NCBI RefSeq assembly: GCF_008905045.1
Contig: NZ_VWMY01000031.1
Span: 56,315-120,314, forward strand
Direction: 5' to 3'
From: Streptomyces albicerus
GTDB taxonomy: Bacteria > Actinomycetota > Actinomycetes > Streptomycetales > Streptomycetaceae
DNA: 64,000 nucleotides
Both the position numbers and the translations under genes were made by a program. Every line of letters begins with the position of its first letter. Position 1 is the stretch's first letter. Shown one piece after another: positions 8,943 to 17,256 of this stretch. Below the pieces are notes generated by a model. It did not search any database, had not been told where the DNA came from, and saw nothing but the letters and a program-made list of their open reading frames with translations.

Positions 8943-10348
8943 CGTCGCTCCAGGGCACGGTCGGTGAGGGCTCCGGCGGAGCCGGTGTACTGGGTGGGGT
9001 CGGTGAGGGCCGCCAGGTCGAGGTCCTTCAACTCGGGCTCCTCGGCGAGGAGTTCCACGAGCGGCCGGTCCTCGGCGCCGGCTCGCAGCGCGGCCCGCGT
9101 GAGCAGTTCCTTGGCGCGGGCCCGTCCGAGCACCGGCGCGAGTTCGGCGGACAGCCGCTCGGAGACGATCAGGCCGTGCGTGAGGTCCAGGTGCGCGCGC
9201 ATCGCGTCCGAGTGGACCTGGAGCCCCTCGGTCAGCTCGGCCGCGTCGCGCGCGGCCCCGCCGACCAGACGGAGCAGGTCACGGAGGGGCTCCCACTCGG
9301 CGTGCCAGGCACCGGCGGGCCGTTCGTCCTCGGCGGCCAGGGATCCGTACAGCGTCGCGGCGAGCTGCGGCGCCCGGCGGGCCGCGGCGGCGACGAGGGT
9401 GGAGCGCACCGGGTTCGCCTTGTGCGGCATGGCGGAGGACCCGCCGCCGGTGCCCTCGCTCAGCTCACGGATCTCCGTGCGCGCGAGGGCGAGCACGTCC
9501 GTGGCCGCCTTGCCGAGGGCGCCCGCGGTGAACGCGAGGGCGCCCGCCAGATCGGCGACGGGCGTGCGGAGGGTGTGCCAGGGCAACACCGGTGCGGCGA
9601 GGCCGAGTTCACGGGCGTATGCCTCGACGAGCACGCGCGTGTCCGAGGCGCCGTACGCGGTGAAGGCGGCCAGTGTGCCTGCCGCGCCGCCGAGTTGGGC
9701 CGGGAGACCGTCACGTACGGCCTGGACGCGGTCCCTCGCGTCCAGCGCCAGCGACCGCCAGCCGGCCGCCTTCAGCCCGAAGGTGGTCGGCACGGCGTGC
9801 TGGGTGAGGGTCCGCCCCGGCATGACCGTGTCGCGGTGCTCGCGCGCGAGGCGCGCCAGCGCACGCTCCGTGCGGGCGAGGTCGGCCAGGACCAGGTTCA
9901 GCGTCCGTACGGCCACCAGCATCGTCGCCGTGTCCATGATGTCCTGGCTGGTCGCGCCCCGGTGGACGTAGGCGGAGTGCTCGGTGCCGACCGCCGCGCC
10001 CAGGTCCGCGACCAGGGGAATCACCGGGTTGCCGCCGGCCCGCGCGCGCAGCGCGAGCGCGCGGACGTCGAAGCGCGCCGCGTCGGCAGCCGCGGCGGTC
10101 ACCGCGTCCGCCGCCTGCGCCGGGGCGAGCCCGAGCGAGGCCTGCGCGCGAGTGAGTGCCGCCTCCGCGTCGAGCAGCGCCTGAAGGAAGGCGCGGTCGC
10201 CCGTCGCGGACTCGGCGGGGGAGCCCGCTCGCCCGGGGGCGAGGAGCCCGACGTCGTCGCCCCCCACGGGATCGCCGGAACCGACGGAACCGACGGAACC
10301 GACGGGAACGCCGGAACCGTCGGGATCGACAGGGTCGACAGCTGTCAC
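8939..10348 (-). CDS. pcaB: 3-carboxy-cis,cis-muconate cycloisomerase
   Basis: A 469-residue member of the fumarase/aspartase superfamily that lactonises 3-carboxymuconate. The signature GGGSSAMPHKANP carries the catalytic serine loop, and GATSQDIMDTA is the second conserved block. I set the start at the GTG at 10348, which overlaps the pcaG stop (GTGA). This gives an N-terminal extension of about 45 residues before the conserved region, rich in Gly, Val, Ser and Asp and coded by a 9-bp tandem repeat. A later start, nearer the conserved DRAFLQALLDAE region, is possible. Confidence 0.92.
   Translation of the reverse strand: MTAVDPVDPDGSGVPVGSVGSVGSGDPVGGDDVGLLAPGRAGSPAESATGDRAFLQALLDAEAALTRAQASLGLAPAQAADAVTAAAADAARFDVRALALRARAGGNPVIPLVADLGAAVGTEHSAYVHRGATSQDIMDTATMLVAVRTLNLVLADLARTERALARLAREHRDTVMPGRTLTQHAVPTTFGLKAAGWRSLALDARDRVQAVRDGLPAQLGGAAGTLAAFTAYGASDTRVLVEAYARELGLAAPVLPWHTLRTPVADLAGALAFTAGALGKAATDVLALARTEIRELSEGTGGGSSAMPHKANPVRSTLVAAAARRAPQLAATLYGSLAAEDERPAGAWHAEWEPLRDLLRLVGGAARDAAELTEGLQVHSDAMRAHLDLTHGLIVSERLSAELAPVLGRARAKELLTRAALRAGAEDRPLVELLAEEPELKDLDLAALTDPTQYTGSAGALTDRALERR
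10276..10338. repeat. Seven 9-bp tandem repeats inside the 5' end of pcaB
   Basis: Units of the form CGGAACCGA (+ strand) occur three times exactly and four times with changes. They encode alternating GSV/PVG-type residues in the extension of PcaB. As 9 is a multiple of 3, copy-number changes keep the frame. Confidence 0.75.
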
Positions 10349-10908
10349 TGGAACTCCAGGAAGACCGTTTCGCCTTCGCCCTGAAGGCGGATGTCGAAAC
10401 AGTACGTCCGGTTCGCGCCCTCGGCCGCGATCAGCGTGGCGCGCCGGTCGGCCGGGAGCGAGTCGAGCAGCGGGTCCGCGCCGTCGGCGAGGTACGCGCG
10501 GGTGAAGAGGTTGTGCGTCAGACCGCGCGCGAACACGCACACGCTGATGTACGGCAGCCCGGCGTTGCCCGGCGGCAGCGTGTGGAGCGCATAGTGCCCG
10601 TCGGCGTCGGTGGGCACCCGCCCGTAGCCCGTGAAGTCGACGCCGTTGCGGCCCACGAAGCCGCCCGTCGACGGGTCGCGGCGCATCGAGCCGGGGGCGC
10701 CTTTCAGCGAGCCGTCGGGCGCCGCCTGCCAGAAGTCCAGCAGGGCGTCGGGAATCGGGTTGCCCGCGCCGTCGAACACGTACCCGTGCAGGGTGATCGC
10801 GTCGGGGTGGCCCTGGGGCGCGACCTGCCCGCCGTCCGGAAAGGGGAGCGCGTGGCCGTAGAAGGGGCCGATGGTGTGGGACGGGGTGGGGAGCAGTTGC
10901 TCGGCCAT
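10345..10908 (-). CDS. pcaG: Protocatechuate 3,4-dioxygenase alpha subunit
   Basis: A 187-residue subunit that pairs with PcaH to cleave the protocatechuate ring between the hydroxyls. The intradiol dioxygenase fold is recognisable (TPSHTIGPFYGHAL near the start, then LDFWQAAPDG and FTGYGRVPTD). As expected for an alpha chain it lacks the full Fe ligand set found in PcaH. I chose the ATG at 10908 because GGAAGG lies 8-9 nt upstream; a TTG at 10914 that overlaps the pcaH stop is less well placed. Confidence 0.93.
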   Translation of the reverse strand: MAEQLLPTPSHTIGPFYGHALPFPDGGQVAPQGHPDAITLHGYVFDGAGNPIPDALLDFWQAAPDGSLKGAPGSMRRDPSTGGFVGRNGVDFTGYGRVPTDADGHYALHTLPPGNAGLPYISVCVFARGLTHNLFTRAYLADGADPLLDSLPADRRATLIAAEGANRTYCFDIRLQGEGETVFLEFQ

Positions 10909-10910
10909 AC

Positions 10911-11681
10911 TCAACGGCCTTCCTCGATCCAGGTGGCGGAGGGACCGTCGAGGACGATGTCCCATTCGTAGCCCATCGAGAACTCGGGCTGGGAGAGATC
11001 GTGGTTGTACGTGGCGATCAGGCGATTGCGGGCCGCCTCGTCCGTCACCGACTGCAGGATCGGGTCGTACCGGAACAGCGGGTCGCTCGGGAAGTACATC
11101 TGCGTCACGAGCCGCTGGGTGAACGCCGTACCGAAGACCGAGAAGTGGATGTGTGCGGGCCGCCACGCGTTGGTGTGGTTGCCCCACGGGTACGGGCCCG
11201 GCTTGATCGTGGTGAACGAGTACCGGCCCTGATCGTCCGTCAGGGTCCGCCCCACACCGGTGAAGTTGGGGTCGAGCGGCGCCGGGTGCTGCTCCCGCAG
11301 ATGGGCGTACCGGCCGGCGGCGTTGGCCTGCCAGATCTCGACGAGCTGGCCGCGCACGGGTCGGCCGTCGCGGTCGAGCAGCCGCCCCGAGACGGTCATG
11401 CGCTCGCCGATCGGCTCGCCGCGGTGCTGAAGGGTGAGGTCGTGGTCGTGCTCGGTGATGTCGGTGACGCCGAAGACCGGCCCGGACAGCTCGACCGTCT
11501 CGGGGTCACCGCCGCTCACGGCGACCAGCGGCTGGTTGGGGTGACGCAGGAGAGAGCTGCGGTACGGGGCGTAGTCGCGCCGCGGATGGTGCAGGACCGG
11601 TGCGCCGCCGGCGACCGCCTTGTCGTACGAGTCCTGGAGATCCTTGATCTCGATGTCGATGTCCGACTGGGTGAGAGCCAT
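10911..11681 (-). CDS. pcaH: Protocatechuate 3,4-dioxygenase beta subunit
   Basis: A 256-residue iron-binding subunit of the ring-cleaving enzyme. The intradiol signature (LVEIWQANAAGRY, DDQGRYSFTTIKPGPY) and the iron site are visible: the tyrosine in GPYPW and the two histidines in RPAHIHFSVFG. It converts protocatechuate to 3-carboxy-cis,cis-muconate, the PcaB substrate. It sits 8 bp after pcaF and 2 bp before pcaG. Confidence 0.95.
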   Translation of the reverse strand: MALTQSDIDIEIKDLQDSYDKAVAGGAPVLHHPRRDYAPYRSSLLRHPNQPLVAVSGGDPETVELSGPVFGVTDITEHDHDLTLQHRGEPIGERMTVSGRLLDRDGRPVRGQLVEIWQANAAGRYAHLREQHPAPLDPNFTGVGRTLTDDQGRYSFTTIKPGPYPWGNHTNAWRPAHIHFSVFGTAFTQRLVTQMYFPSDPLFRYDPILQSVTDEAARNRLIATYNHDLSQPEFSMGYEWDIVLDGPSATWIEEGR

Positions 11682-11689
11682 GAGAGTTC

Positions 11690-12892
11690 CTAACGCTCCA
11701 GTACGAGGGCGAGGCCCTGGCCCACGCCGATGCAGAGGGTGGCGACGCCGACTCCGGAGCCCTGGCGGGCGAGTTGGTGGGCGACGGTGCCGGCGAGGCG
11801 GGCCCCGGAGGCGCCCAGCGGGTGGCCCAGTGCGATGGCGCCGCCCTGCGGGTTGAGCACGGCCGGGTCGAACTCGGGCCACTCGGCGAGGCAGCCGAGG
11901 ACCTGGGCGGCGAAGGCCTCGTTCAGTTCGAGAGTTGACAGGTCGTCAAATGTCTTACCCGCCTTGGCGAGGGCGCGGTTGACGGCTTCGACGGGGGCCA
12001 GGCCGAAGTAGTGCGGGTCGAGCGCGGAGACCCCGGATGCGGAGATACGGGCGAGCGGTTCGCGGCCGGTGGCCTTGAGCCCCTCCTCGTCGACCAGCAG
12101 CAGGGCGGCGGCGCCGTCGTTGAGCGGGGAGGCGTTGCCCGCGGTCACCGTGCCGTTCTCCTTGCGGAAGGACGGCTTGAGGCGGGCCATGGCCTCGAGC
12201 GACGCCTCGGCGCGTACGCACTCGTCGCGGCCGAAGGCGACCGGGTCACCCTTGCGCTGCGGGACCGGCACGGGGGCGATCTCGCCGTCGAACCGGCCCG
12301 CCGCCTGCGCGGCAGCCGCCTTGCGGTGGCTGTGGAGGGCGAACTCGTCCTGCTGCTCACGCGTGATCTTGTGCTTGTCGGCGATGAGTTCGGCGGACTC
12401 GCCCAGCGGGATGGTCCACTGCGGGTCCATCTTCGGGTTGACCATCCGCCAGCCCAGCGTGGTGGAGTACAGCTCGGCGTGCCCGGCGGGGAAGGGCTTG
12501 TCGTTCTTGGGCAGCACGTAGGGGGCCCGGGTCATCGACTCCACCCCGCCGGCCAGGGCGATGTGCGCGTCGCCGCAGGCGATGGCGCGGGCGGCCTGGA
12601 GGACGGCTTCCAGCCCGGAGGCGCACAGCCGGTTGACGCTCACGCCGGGCACGGAGGTGGGCAGGCCCGCCAGGAGCGCGGCCATCCGGGCGACGTTGCG
12701 GTTCTCCTCGCCCGCGCCGTTCGCGTTGCCGAAGTACACGTCCTCGATCCGCGACGGATCCAAGTCCGGGGTACGGGCCAATAGTTCACGGATCGCGTGC
12801 GCGGCCAGGTCGTCCGGGCGGACGGACGCGAGGGAGCCGTTGTACTTGCCGAACGGGGTCCGCACGGCATCGACGATGTAGACGTCCCTCAT
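11690..12892 (-). CDS. pcaF: 3-oxoadipyl-CoA thiolase
   Basis: A 400-residue thiolase that makes the final cleavage of 3-oxoadipyl-CoA to succinyl-CoA and acetyl-CoA. The acyl-accepting cysteine lies in NRLCASGLEAV, the catalytic His in GHPLGASGAR and the second Cys in ATLCIGVGQG. The ATG at 12892 overlaps the pcaJ stop (ATGA). Its position after pcaIJ and before pcaHG supports the oxoadipyl-specific call over a generic acetyl-CoA acyltransferase. Confidence 0.93.
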   Translation of the reverse strand: MRDVYIVDAVRTPFGKYNGSLASVRPDDLAAHAIRELLARTPDLDPSRIEDVYFGNANGAGEENRNVARMAALLAGLPTSVPGVSVNRLCASGLEAVLQAARAIACGDAHIALAGGVESMTRAPYVLPKNDKPFPAGHAELYSTTLGWRMVNPKMDPQWTIPLGESAELIADKHKITREQQDEFALHSHRKAAAAQAAGRFDGEIAPVPVPQRKGDPVAFGRDECVRAEASLEAMARLKPSFRKENGTVTAGNASPLNDGAAALLLVDEEGLKATGREPLARISASGVSALDPHYFGLAPVEAVNRALAKAGKTFDDLSTLELNEAFAAQVLGCLAEWPEFDPAVLNPQGGAIALGHPLGASGARLAGTVAHQLARQGSGVGVATLCIGVGQGLALVLER

Positions 12893-13533
12893 GAGAGCTC
12901 CTCCGGCGTGTGCACCTTGGCGGCGGTCTTCGCCGCGATCTCCTCGACGGTGACACCCGGCGCGGTCTCCACCAGCACCAGCCCCTCGTCCGTCACGTCC
13001 AGCACGCCCAGGTCGGTGATGATCCGGTTGACGCACGCCTTGCCGGTCAGCGGCAGCGCGCACTCCTCCAGGATCTTCGGACTGCCGTCCTTGGCGGTAT
13101 GGGTCATCACGACGATCACCTGCCGGGCGCCGTGCACCAGGTCCATCGCCCCGCCGATCCCGGTGATCATCTTGCCGGGGATGGCCCAGTTCGCGAGGTC
13201 CCCGGCCGCGGAGACCTGCATCGCGCCCAGCACCGCGACGTCGATGTGCCCACCGCGGATCATCCCGAAGGACAGCGACGAGTCGAAGTAGGAGGCCCCC
13301 GGCAGCACCGTGACGGTCTCCTTCCCGGCATTGATCAGATCCGGGTCGACCTGCTCCTCGGTGGGATACGGGCCGGTGCCCAGGATGCCGTTCTCCGACT
13401 CCAGGATCACCTCGACGCCCGGCGGGAGGTAGTTGGGGATCAGTGTCGGCAGACCGATGCCCAGGTTCACGTACTGGCCGTCCCGGAGTTCGCGCGCGGC
13501 GCGGGCGGCCATCTCTTCCCTGCTCCAGGCCAT
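12889..13533 (-). CDS. pcaJ: 3-oxoadipate CoA-transferase, subunit B
   Basis: A 214-residue beta subunit of the succinyl-CoA:3-oxoadipate CoA-transferase. The conserved ESENGILG motif holds the glutamate that forms the enzyme-CoA thioester, and GGAMDLVHGA is the second family block. It works as a heteromer with PcaI. Its ATG shares one base with the pcaI stop (TAATG), and its own stop overlaps pcaF by 4 nt. Confidence 0.94.
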   Translation of the reverse strand: MAWSREEMAARAARELRDGQYVNLGIGLPTLIPNYLPPGVEVILESENGILGTGPYPTEEQVDPDLINAGKETVTVLPGASYFDSSLSFGMIRGGHIDVAVLGAMQVSAAGDLANWAIPGKMITGIGGAMDLVHGARQVIVVMTHTAKDGSPKILEECALPLTGKACVNRIITDLGVLDVTDEGLVLVETAPGVTVEEIAAKTAAKVHTPEELS

Positions 13534-14315
13534 TACTGGCTCACCGTCCCGTTGGTCGCGGGCGCGGAAACCGTCCGCTTCTCGATCAGCTTGTGGTTCG
13601 CCTGCTCGGGGGTGAGGGCGACCACCCGTTGCACGAAGATGCCCGGCAGATGCACCGCGTCCGGGTCGATCTCGCCGGGCTCCACGAGTTCCTCGACCTC
13701 GGCGATGGTCACCCGCCCGGCCATCGCGGCCAGCGGGTTGAAGTTGCGGGAGGACTTGGCGAAGACGAGGTTGCCGTGCCGGTCGCCCTTCGCCGCCCGG
13801 ACCAGCGCGAAGTCGGTGCGGATGCCGTGCTCCAGGACGTACTGGGTGCCGTCGAACTCCCGCACCTCCTTCGGCGGAGAGGCCAGCGCGACGCCGCCCG
13901 CCCCGTCGTAGCGCCAGGGCAGCCCACCGTCCGCGACCTGGGTGCCGACCCCGGCCGGGGTGTAGAAGGCGGGGATACCGGCCCCGCCGGCCCGCAGCCG
14001 CTCGGCGAGCGTGCCCTGCGGGATCATCTCCACCTCCAGCTCCCCGGCCAGATACTGCCGGGCGAACTCCTTGTTCGCCCCGATGTACGACCCCGTCACG
14101 CGGGCGATGCGGCCCGCCGCCAGGAGGATCGCGAGGCCGGACTCCATGGCCCCGCAGTTGTTGGACACCACGCCCAGACCGGACACCCCGCGCTCGTACA
14201 ACGCCTGGATCAGCACGTTCGGCACCCCGCTGAGGCCGAACCCCCCGACCGCGAGCGACGCGCCGTCCTGCACATCGGCCACCGCCTCGGCGGCTGTGGC
14301 GACCACCTTGTCCAT
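13533..14315 (-). CDS. pcaI: 3-oxoadipate CoA-transferase, subunit A
   Basis: A 260-residue alpha subunit with the CoA-transferase glycine-rich CoA-binding loop VGGFGLSGVP (residues 23-32) and the NNCGAMESGLA segment. It is the first gene of the seven-gene pca operon, so its 205-bp upstream region shared with pcaV must carry the main promoter. A GGGG-type ribosome binding site lies about 8 nt before the ATG; a better AGGAGAG sits too far upstream (about 14 nt). Confidence 0.94.
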   Translation of the reverse strand: MDKVVATAAEAVADVQDGASLAVGGFGLSGVPNVLIQALYERGVSGLGVVSNNCGAMESGLAILLAAGRIARVTGSYIGANKEFARQYLAGELEVEMIPQGTLAERLRAGGAGIPAFYTPAGVGTQVADGGLPWRYDGAGGVALASPPKEVREFDGTQYVLEHGIRTDFALVRAAKGDRHGNLVFAKSSRNFNPLAAMAGRVTIAEVEELVEPGEIDPDAVHLPGIFVQRVVALTPEQANHKLIEKRTVSAPATNGTVSQ

Positions 14316-14406
14316 CTGCGAAGCCCCATCTCTCCTGAGCGTCCCCGGCCCAATTAGTCAGGGCACTGAGTATTTCTCCAAGGTTTCAAACACGCTGCCA
14401 TCCTCG

Positions 14407-14431
14407 CCCTGAACCGTCAAGACTTTCAGGG
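14407..14431. promoter_or_regulatory. Inverted repeat in the pcaI-pcaV intergenic region (candidate PcaV operator)
   Basis: CCCTGAA at 14407-14413 and its exact inverse TTCAGGG at 14425-14431, 11-nt spacer. It lies about 92-116 bp upstream of pcaI and 90-114 bp upstream of pcaV, next to the AT-rich tract 14352-14392 that probably holds the pca promoter. Whether PcaV binds this repeat is inferred. Confidence 0.4.
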
Positions 14432-14488
14432 AATCAGCAGCTCAGAGTCTCCTCCGCGCGGCGAGACAAGGGGAGCGGCTGCCCGGTA

Positions 14489-14507
14489 TCGTTCAGTACA
14501 CCAACGA
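14489..14507. promoter_or_regulatory. Second inverted repeat just upstream of pcaV
   Basis: TCGTT and AACGA arms around 9 nt, ending 13 nt before the pcaV start codon. A repressor bound here would block its own promoter or initiation, as MarR proteins commonly do. The arms are short, so support is modest. Confidence 0.3.
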
Positions 14508-14520
14508 ATAGGGAGCGCAC

Positions 14521-14994
14521 ATGGCCGCGGTGGATCTGTCCACCCACCCCGGGCACCTGGCCCGGCGGCTGCAGCAGGCGCACTACCTGCTGTGGAACAC
14601 GATGGTCTCCGAGGAGATCACCTCGCCGCAGTTCGCGGTCCTGAACGCGCTCGTCGCCGAGCCGGGGCTCGACCAGCGGACGGTGGGGGAGCGGGTGGGG
14701 CTCGACCGGTCCACCATCGCCGAGGTGATCAGTCGGCTCGGCCGGCGCGGACTGCTGGACAAGGTCCGTGATCCGCAGGACGGGCGACGGTTTCTGCTGC
14801 GCCTCACCGACGAGGGCGTGCGGGTTCATCGGAAGCTGACCGTACGGACGGCTCGGATGAATCAGGTGTTCCTGGCGCCGTTGTCCGGTGAGGAGCAGGT
14901 CGTTTTCTTCGATCTGCTCCAGCGGGTGTCGGATGCGGCGGAGGGGTTGCGTAACCCCGGCAGTTCGGCAGAGCCCCTCGTCTCCCAGCGCTGA
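14521..14994 (+). CDS. pcaV: MarR-family repressor of the pca operon
   Basis: A 157-residue winged-helix protein divergent from pcaI. It has the MarR wing (DPQDGRRFLLRLT) and recognition helix (LDRSTIAEVISRLGRRG). Its start, MAAVDLSTHPGHLARRLQQA, matches what I recall of S. coelicolor PcaV, including Arg15, reported there as critical for binding protocatechuate. It is expected to repress the pca operon until protocatechuate releases it from DNA. GGGAG lies 8 nt before the ATG. Confidence 0.9.
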   Translation: MAAVDLSTHPGHLARRLQQAHYLLWNTMVSEEITSPQFAVLNALVAEPGLDQRTVGERVGLDRSTIAEVISRLGRRGLLDKVRDPQDGRRFLLRLTDEGVRVHRKLTVRTARMNQVFLAPLSGEEQVVFFDLLQRVSDAAEGLRNPGSSAEPLVSQR

Positions 14995-15001
14995 GGCGGG
15001 C

Positions 15002-15970
15002 TCACGCCTTTGCGAACACCACCCACACCTGGCCCTTCGCGAAGTTCATCGGGGTGCCGTTCGTCGTGAATTCCGTGCCGTCCGTGGCCGTCGGGCGCTT
15101 CCAGGCGGCGTCGAAGGCCTTGCCGTCGCGCAGGACCTTCGCCGTGCCCGAGCCGACGGTTTCCGTGAAGGGCGTGTTGTTGCCCAAGTAGTCGTGGAAC
15201 TGGGACTTCCGTACCTTCACGTACTGCACGACGACCGTCGAGGCGGCCACCCGCTTGCCGTCGGTCGTGACCGTCGGTGTGCCGTCCATCGACACCAGCC
15301 AGCGCTGCCGGTCCTTGGACCAGTCGAAGGTGAAGCGGGCCGCGGGGAAGCGGACCGTGCGCATGGTCTCGGCCTTGCCGCCCGCGGGCGGCGCGCCGTA
15401 CCGGAAGCCCGTCGTCAGCGCGTCCGCTCCCGGCGCGGACGCCAGGAGGCGCTGGGGGCGCAGATAGAGGTTGTGCGGGGTGGGTTTGTCCGTGCCCCGG
15501 AAGTACGCGTCCGAGTCATTGCCCGGAGACACCGCGTGCAAGGGCGCCTTGTCGATCAGCGGCAGCAGCTTGCCCTGTGCTCCCGAGAAGGCGAGCGTCG
15601 GCTCGTTGAACTGGCGCAGGAGCTCCAGGTCGGACTCGCGTGCGCTGCGCACCGGGCCTATGGTCTTCGGGAGCTTGGTCGCGTACACCGCCATCAGCCG
15701 GCTGAGGCCGCCCTCCACCTGCTCGGCATACACGATGTCCGCGGCGTCCAGGCCCGTCTGCGGCCTGGCACCGCGGACGTTGTCGATCTTCACGGCGAGT
15801 GGCGAACCGGCGCTGGGTGCGGTGCTCTCCGTGCTGTCCGGGGCTTGGCCGCGGCCGTCGTCGCGCGGGCCACCCGGTGTCGTGCAGCCCGACGCCAGGG
15901 AGGCGGCCACCGCGGCGGCCAGCAGCGCCGCTGTCATCGTGCGGCGCCGCCTGCGCGCCATGCGTCTCAT
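15002..15970 (-). CDS. DUF3048-domain lipoprotein (YerB family)
   Basis: A 322-residue exported protein. Its N-terminus is an Arg-rich signal peptide ending in a lipobox (SLASGC, Cys about 29), so it is probably anchored to the outer face of the membrane. The rest is a DUF3048 pair (VKIDNVRGARPQTGL near the start and KGQVWVVF at the end), known from Bacillus YerB and of unknown function. I chose the ATG at 15970; a GTG 5 codons upstream is possible. It is convergent with pcaV, with only 7 bp between the stops. Confidence 0.85.
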   Translation of the reverse strand: MRRMARRRRRTMTAALLAAAVAASLASGCTTPGGPRDDGRGQAPDSTESTAPSAGSPLAVKIDNVRGARPQTGLDAADIVYAEQVEGGLSRLMAVYATKLPKTIGPVRSARESDLELLRQFNEPTLAFSGAQGKLLPLIDKAPLHAVSPGNDSDAYFRGTDKPTPHNLYLRPQRLLASAPGADALTTGFRYGAPPAGGKAETMRTVRFPAARFTFDWSKDRQRWLVSMDGTPTVTTDGKRVAASTVVVQYVKVRKSQFHDYLGNNTPFTETVGSGTAKVLRDGKAFDAAWKRPTATDGTEFTTNGTPMNFAKGQVWVVFAKA

Positions 15971-16114
15971 GCCCACCGTTGCCACCAGTCTCGTGTTAAT
16001 GATTGTGCGCTTATAAGTTCATTGATGGCCATACCCGCTTGGTTCTGATTGCGTGCGTTGGATGGGTCGATCAGTCGAAGTTGATGACTGATCGAGACAT
16101 GCCGACGGTTCGGC

Positions 16115-16136
16115 GGCGGGCGCCCGGGCGCCCGCC
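16115..16136. repeat. 22-bp perfect G/C palindrome
   Basis: Bases 16115-16136 form a self-complementary run of G and C only, centred between 16125 and 16126. It lies downstream of the DNA ligase stop and could act as its terminator stem, although there is no loop or T-run. Confidence 0.6.
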
Positions 16137-16150
16137 CGCGGGCCTCGTTC

Positions 16151-16193
16151 CGTGTCAGTCCGTGTCAGTCCTGGTCAGTCCCTGGTCAGTCCT
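16151..16193. repeat. Four imperfect tandem copies of a ~10-bp GTCAGTCC unit across the ligase stop
   Basis: The GTCAGTCC core is repeated four times in 16151-16193, and the TGA of the ligase gene lies inside the last copy. Slippage here could alter the exact end of the ligase. Confidence 0.65.
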
Positions 16194-17256
16194 GCGGTCC
16201 GAAGATGTCCGCCAGGTCGTAGCCGACCGGCTCCTCCAGCTGGGCATACGTGCAGCTCTCGGGCGTGCGGTCGGGGCGCCAGCGGCGGAAGCGGGCCGTG
16301 TGCCGGAAGCGCTGGCCGTTCTCCATGTGTTCGTACGCCACCTCGCACACCCGCTCCGGCAGAACGGGCACCCAGGAGAGGTCCTTCTTGCCCGACCATC
16401 GGCTGGGCGCGCCCGGCAGCCGTGCCGACTCGTGCGCGGCCTCCTCCGCCCAGGCCGCCCACGGATGCCCCGCCACCGACTCCATGCGCAGCGGCTCCAG
16501 CTCCGCGACCAGCTCCTCGCGCCGCTTCATCGTGAACGCCGCGCACACGCCCACGTGCTGCAACGTGCCCCCGGCGTCGTACAGGCCGAGCAGCAGCGAA
16601 CCGACCACCGGCCCGCTCTTGTGGAGGCGGTAGCCCGCGACCACCACGTCCGCCGTTCGCTCGTGCTTGACCTTGAACATCAGGCGCTCGTCCTGCCGGT
16701 AGCGCAGCGTGAGCGGCTTGGCGACCACCCCGTCGAGCCCCGCGCCCTCGTACTGCTCGAACCACTGCCGCGCCACCTCGATGTCCGTGGTCGCCGGCGC
16801 CACATGCACGGGAGCCGTGGCCCCGGACAACGCCATCACCAGCAGCGCCCGCCGGTCCCCCAGCGGCACGTCAAGCAGCGACTCGTCGGCGAGCGCGAGC
16901 AGGTCGAACGCCACGAACGACGCCGGGGTCCGCTCGGCGAGCGTCTTCACACGCGAGGCCGCGGGGTGGATGCGTTCCGTCAGCGCGTCGAAGTCCAGCC
17001 GCCCGTCGCGCGCGATCACGATCTCGCCGTCCACCACACAGCGCTCCGGCAGCCGCTCCCGCAGCGCCTCCACCAGCTCGGGAAAGTACCGGACCAGCGA
17101 CTTCGTCGTACGGCTGCCGATCTCGACCTCGTCGCCGTCCCTGAAGACGATCGCCCGGAAGCCGTCCCACTTCGCCTCGTAGTGCATGTCCGGCGGAATC
17201 GCCGGCACGGACTTGGCGAGCATGGGCTTCACGGGCGGCATCACCGGCAGATCCAT
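16186..17256 (-). CDS. ATP-dependent DNA ligase (LigC/LigD-ligase-domain type)
   Basis: A 356-residue ligase. The adenylation lysine is K29 in EAKWDGFRA (motif I), followed by motif III-like FVAFDLLAL, motif IV (AGLDGVVAKPL) and motif V (MFKVKHERTADVVVAGYR). A C-terminal OB-fold region follows. Such stand-alone ATP ligases in actinomycetes work in non-homologous end joining or break repair beside the NAD ligase. The LigD-type polymerase lies about 10.6 kb away on the other strand (27865), with the decayed insert between them. No Ku gene is in the window. Confidence 0.92.
   Translation of the reverse strand: MDLPVMPPVKPMLAKSVPAIPPDMHYEAKWDGFRAIVFRDGDEVEIGSRTTKSLVRYFPELVEALRERLPERCVVDGEIVIARDGRLDFDALTERIHPAASRVKTLAERTPASFVAFDLLALADESLLDVPLGDRRALLVMALSGATAPVHVAPATTDIEVARQWFEQYEGAGLDGVVAKPLTLRYRQDERLMFKVKHERTADVVVAGYRLHKSGPVVGSLLLGLYDAGGTLQHVGVCAAFTMKRREELVAELEPLRMESVAGHPWAAWAEEAAHESARLPGAPSRWSGKKDLSWVPVLPERVCEVAYEHMENGQRFRHTARFRRWRPDRTPESCTYAQLEEPVGYDLADIFGPQD

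Noticed and set aside
7734..10384. Long + frames opposite pcaL and pcaB (745 and 505 codons)
   Set aside because: Produced by high GC antisense to conserved pca genes; composition is Arg/Gly/Ala-rich with no family motif.
14352..14392. Exact -35/-10 assignment for the pca operon
   Set aside because: The AT-rich tract holds TTGAAA and TTGGAG on the minus strand, but no -10 hexamer at convincing spacing, so I did not call the elements.
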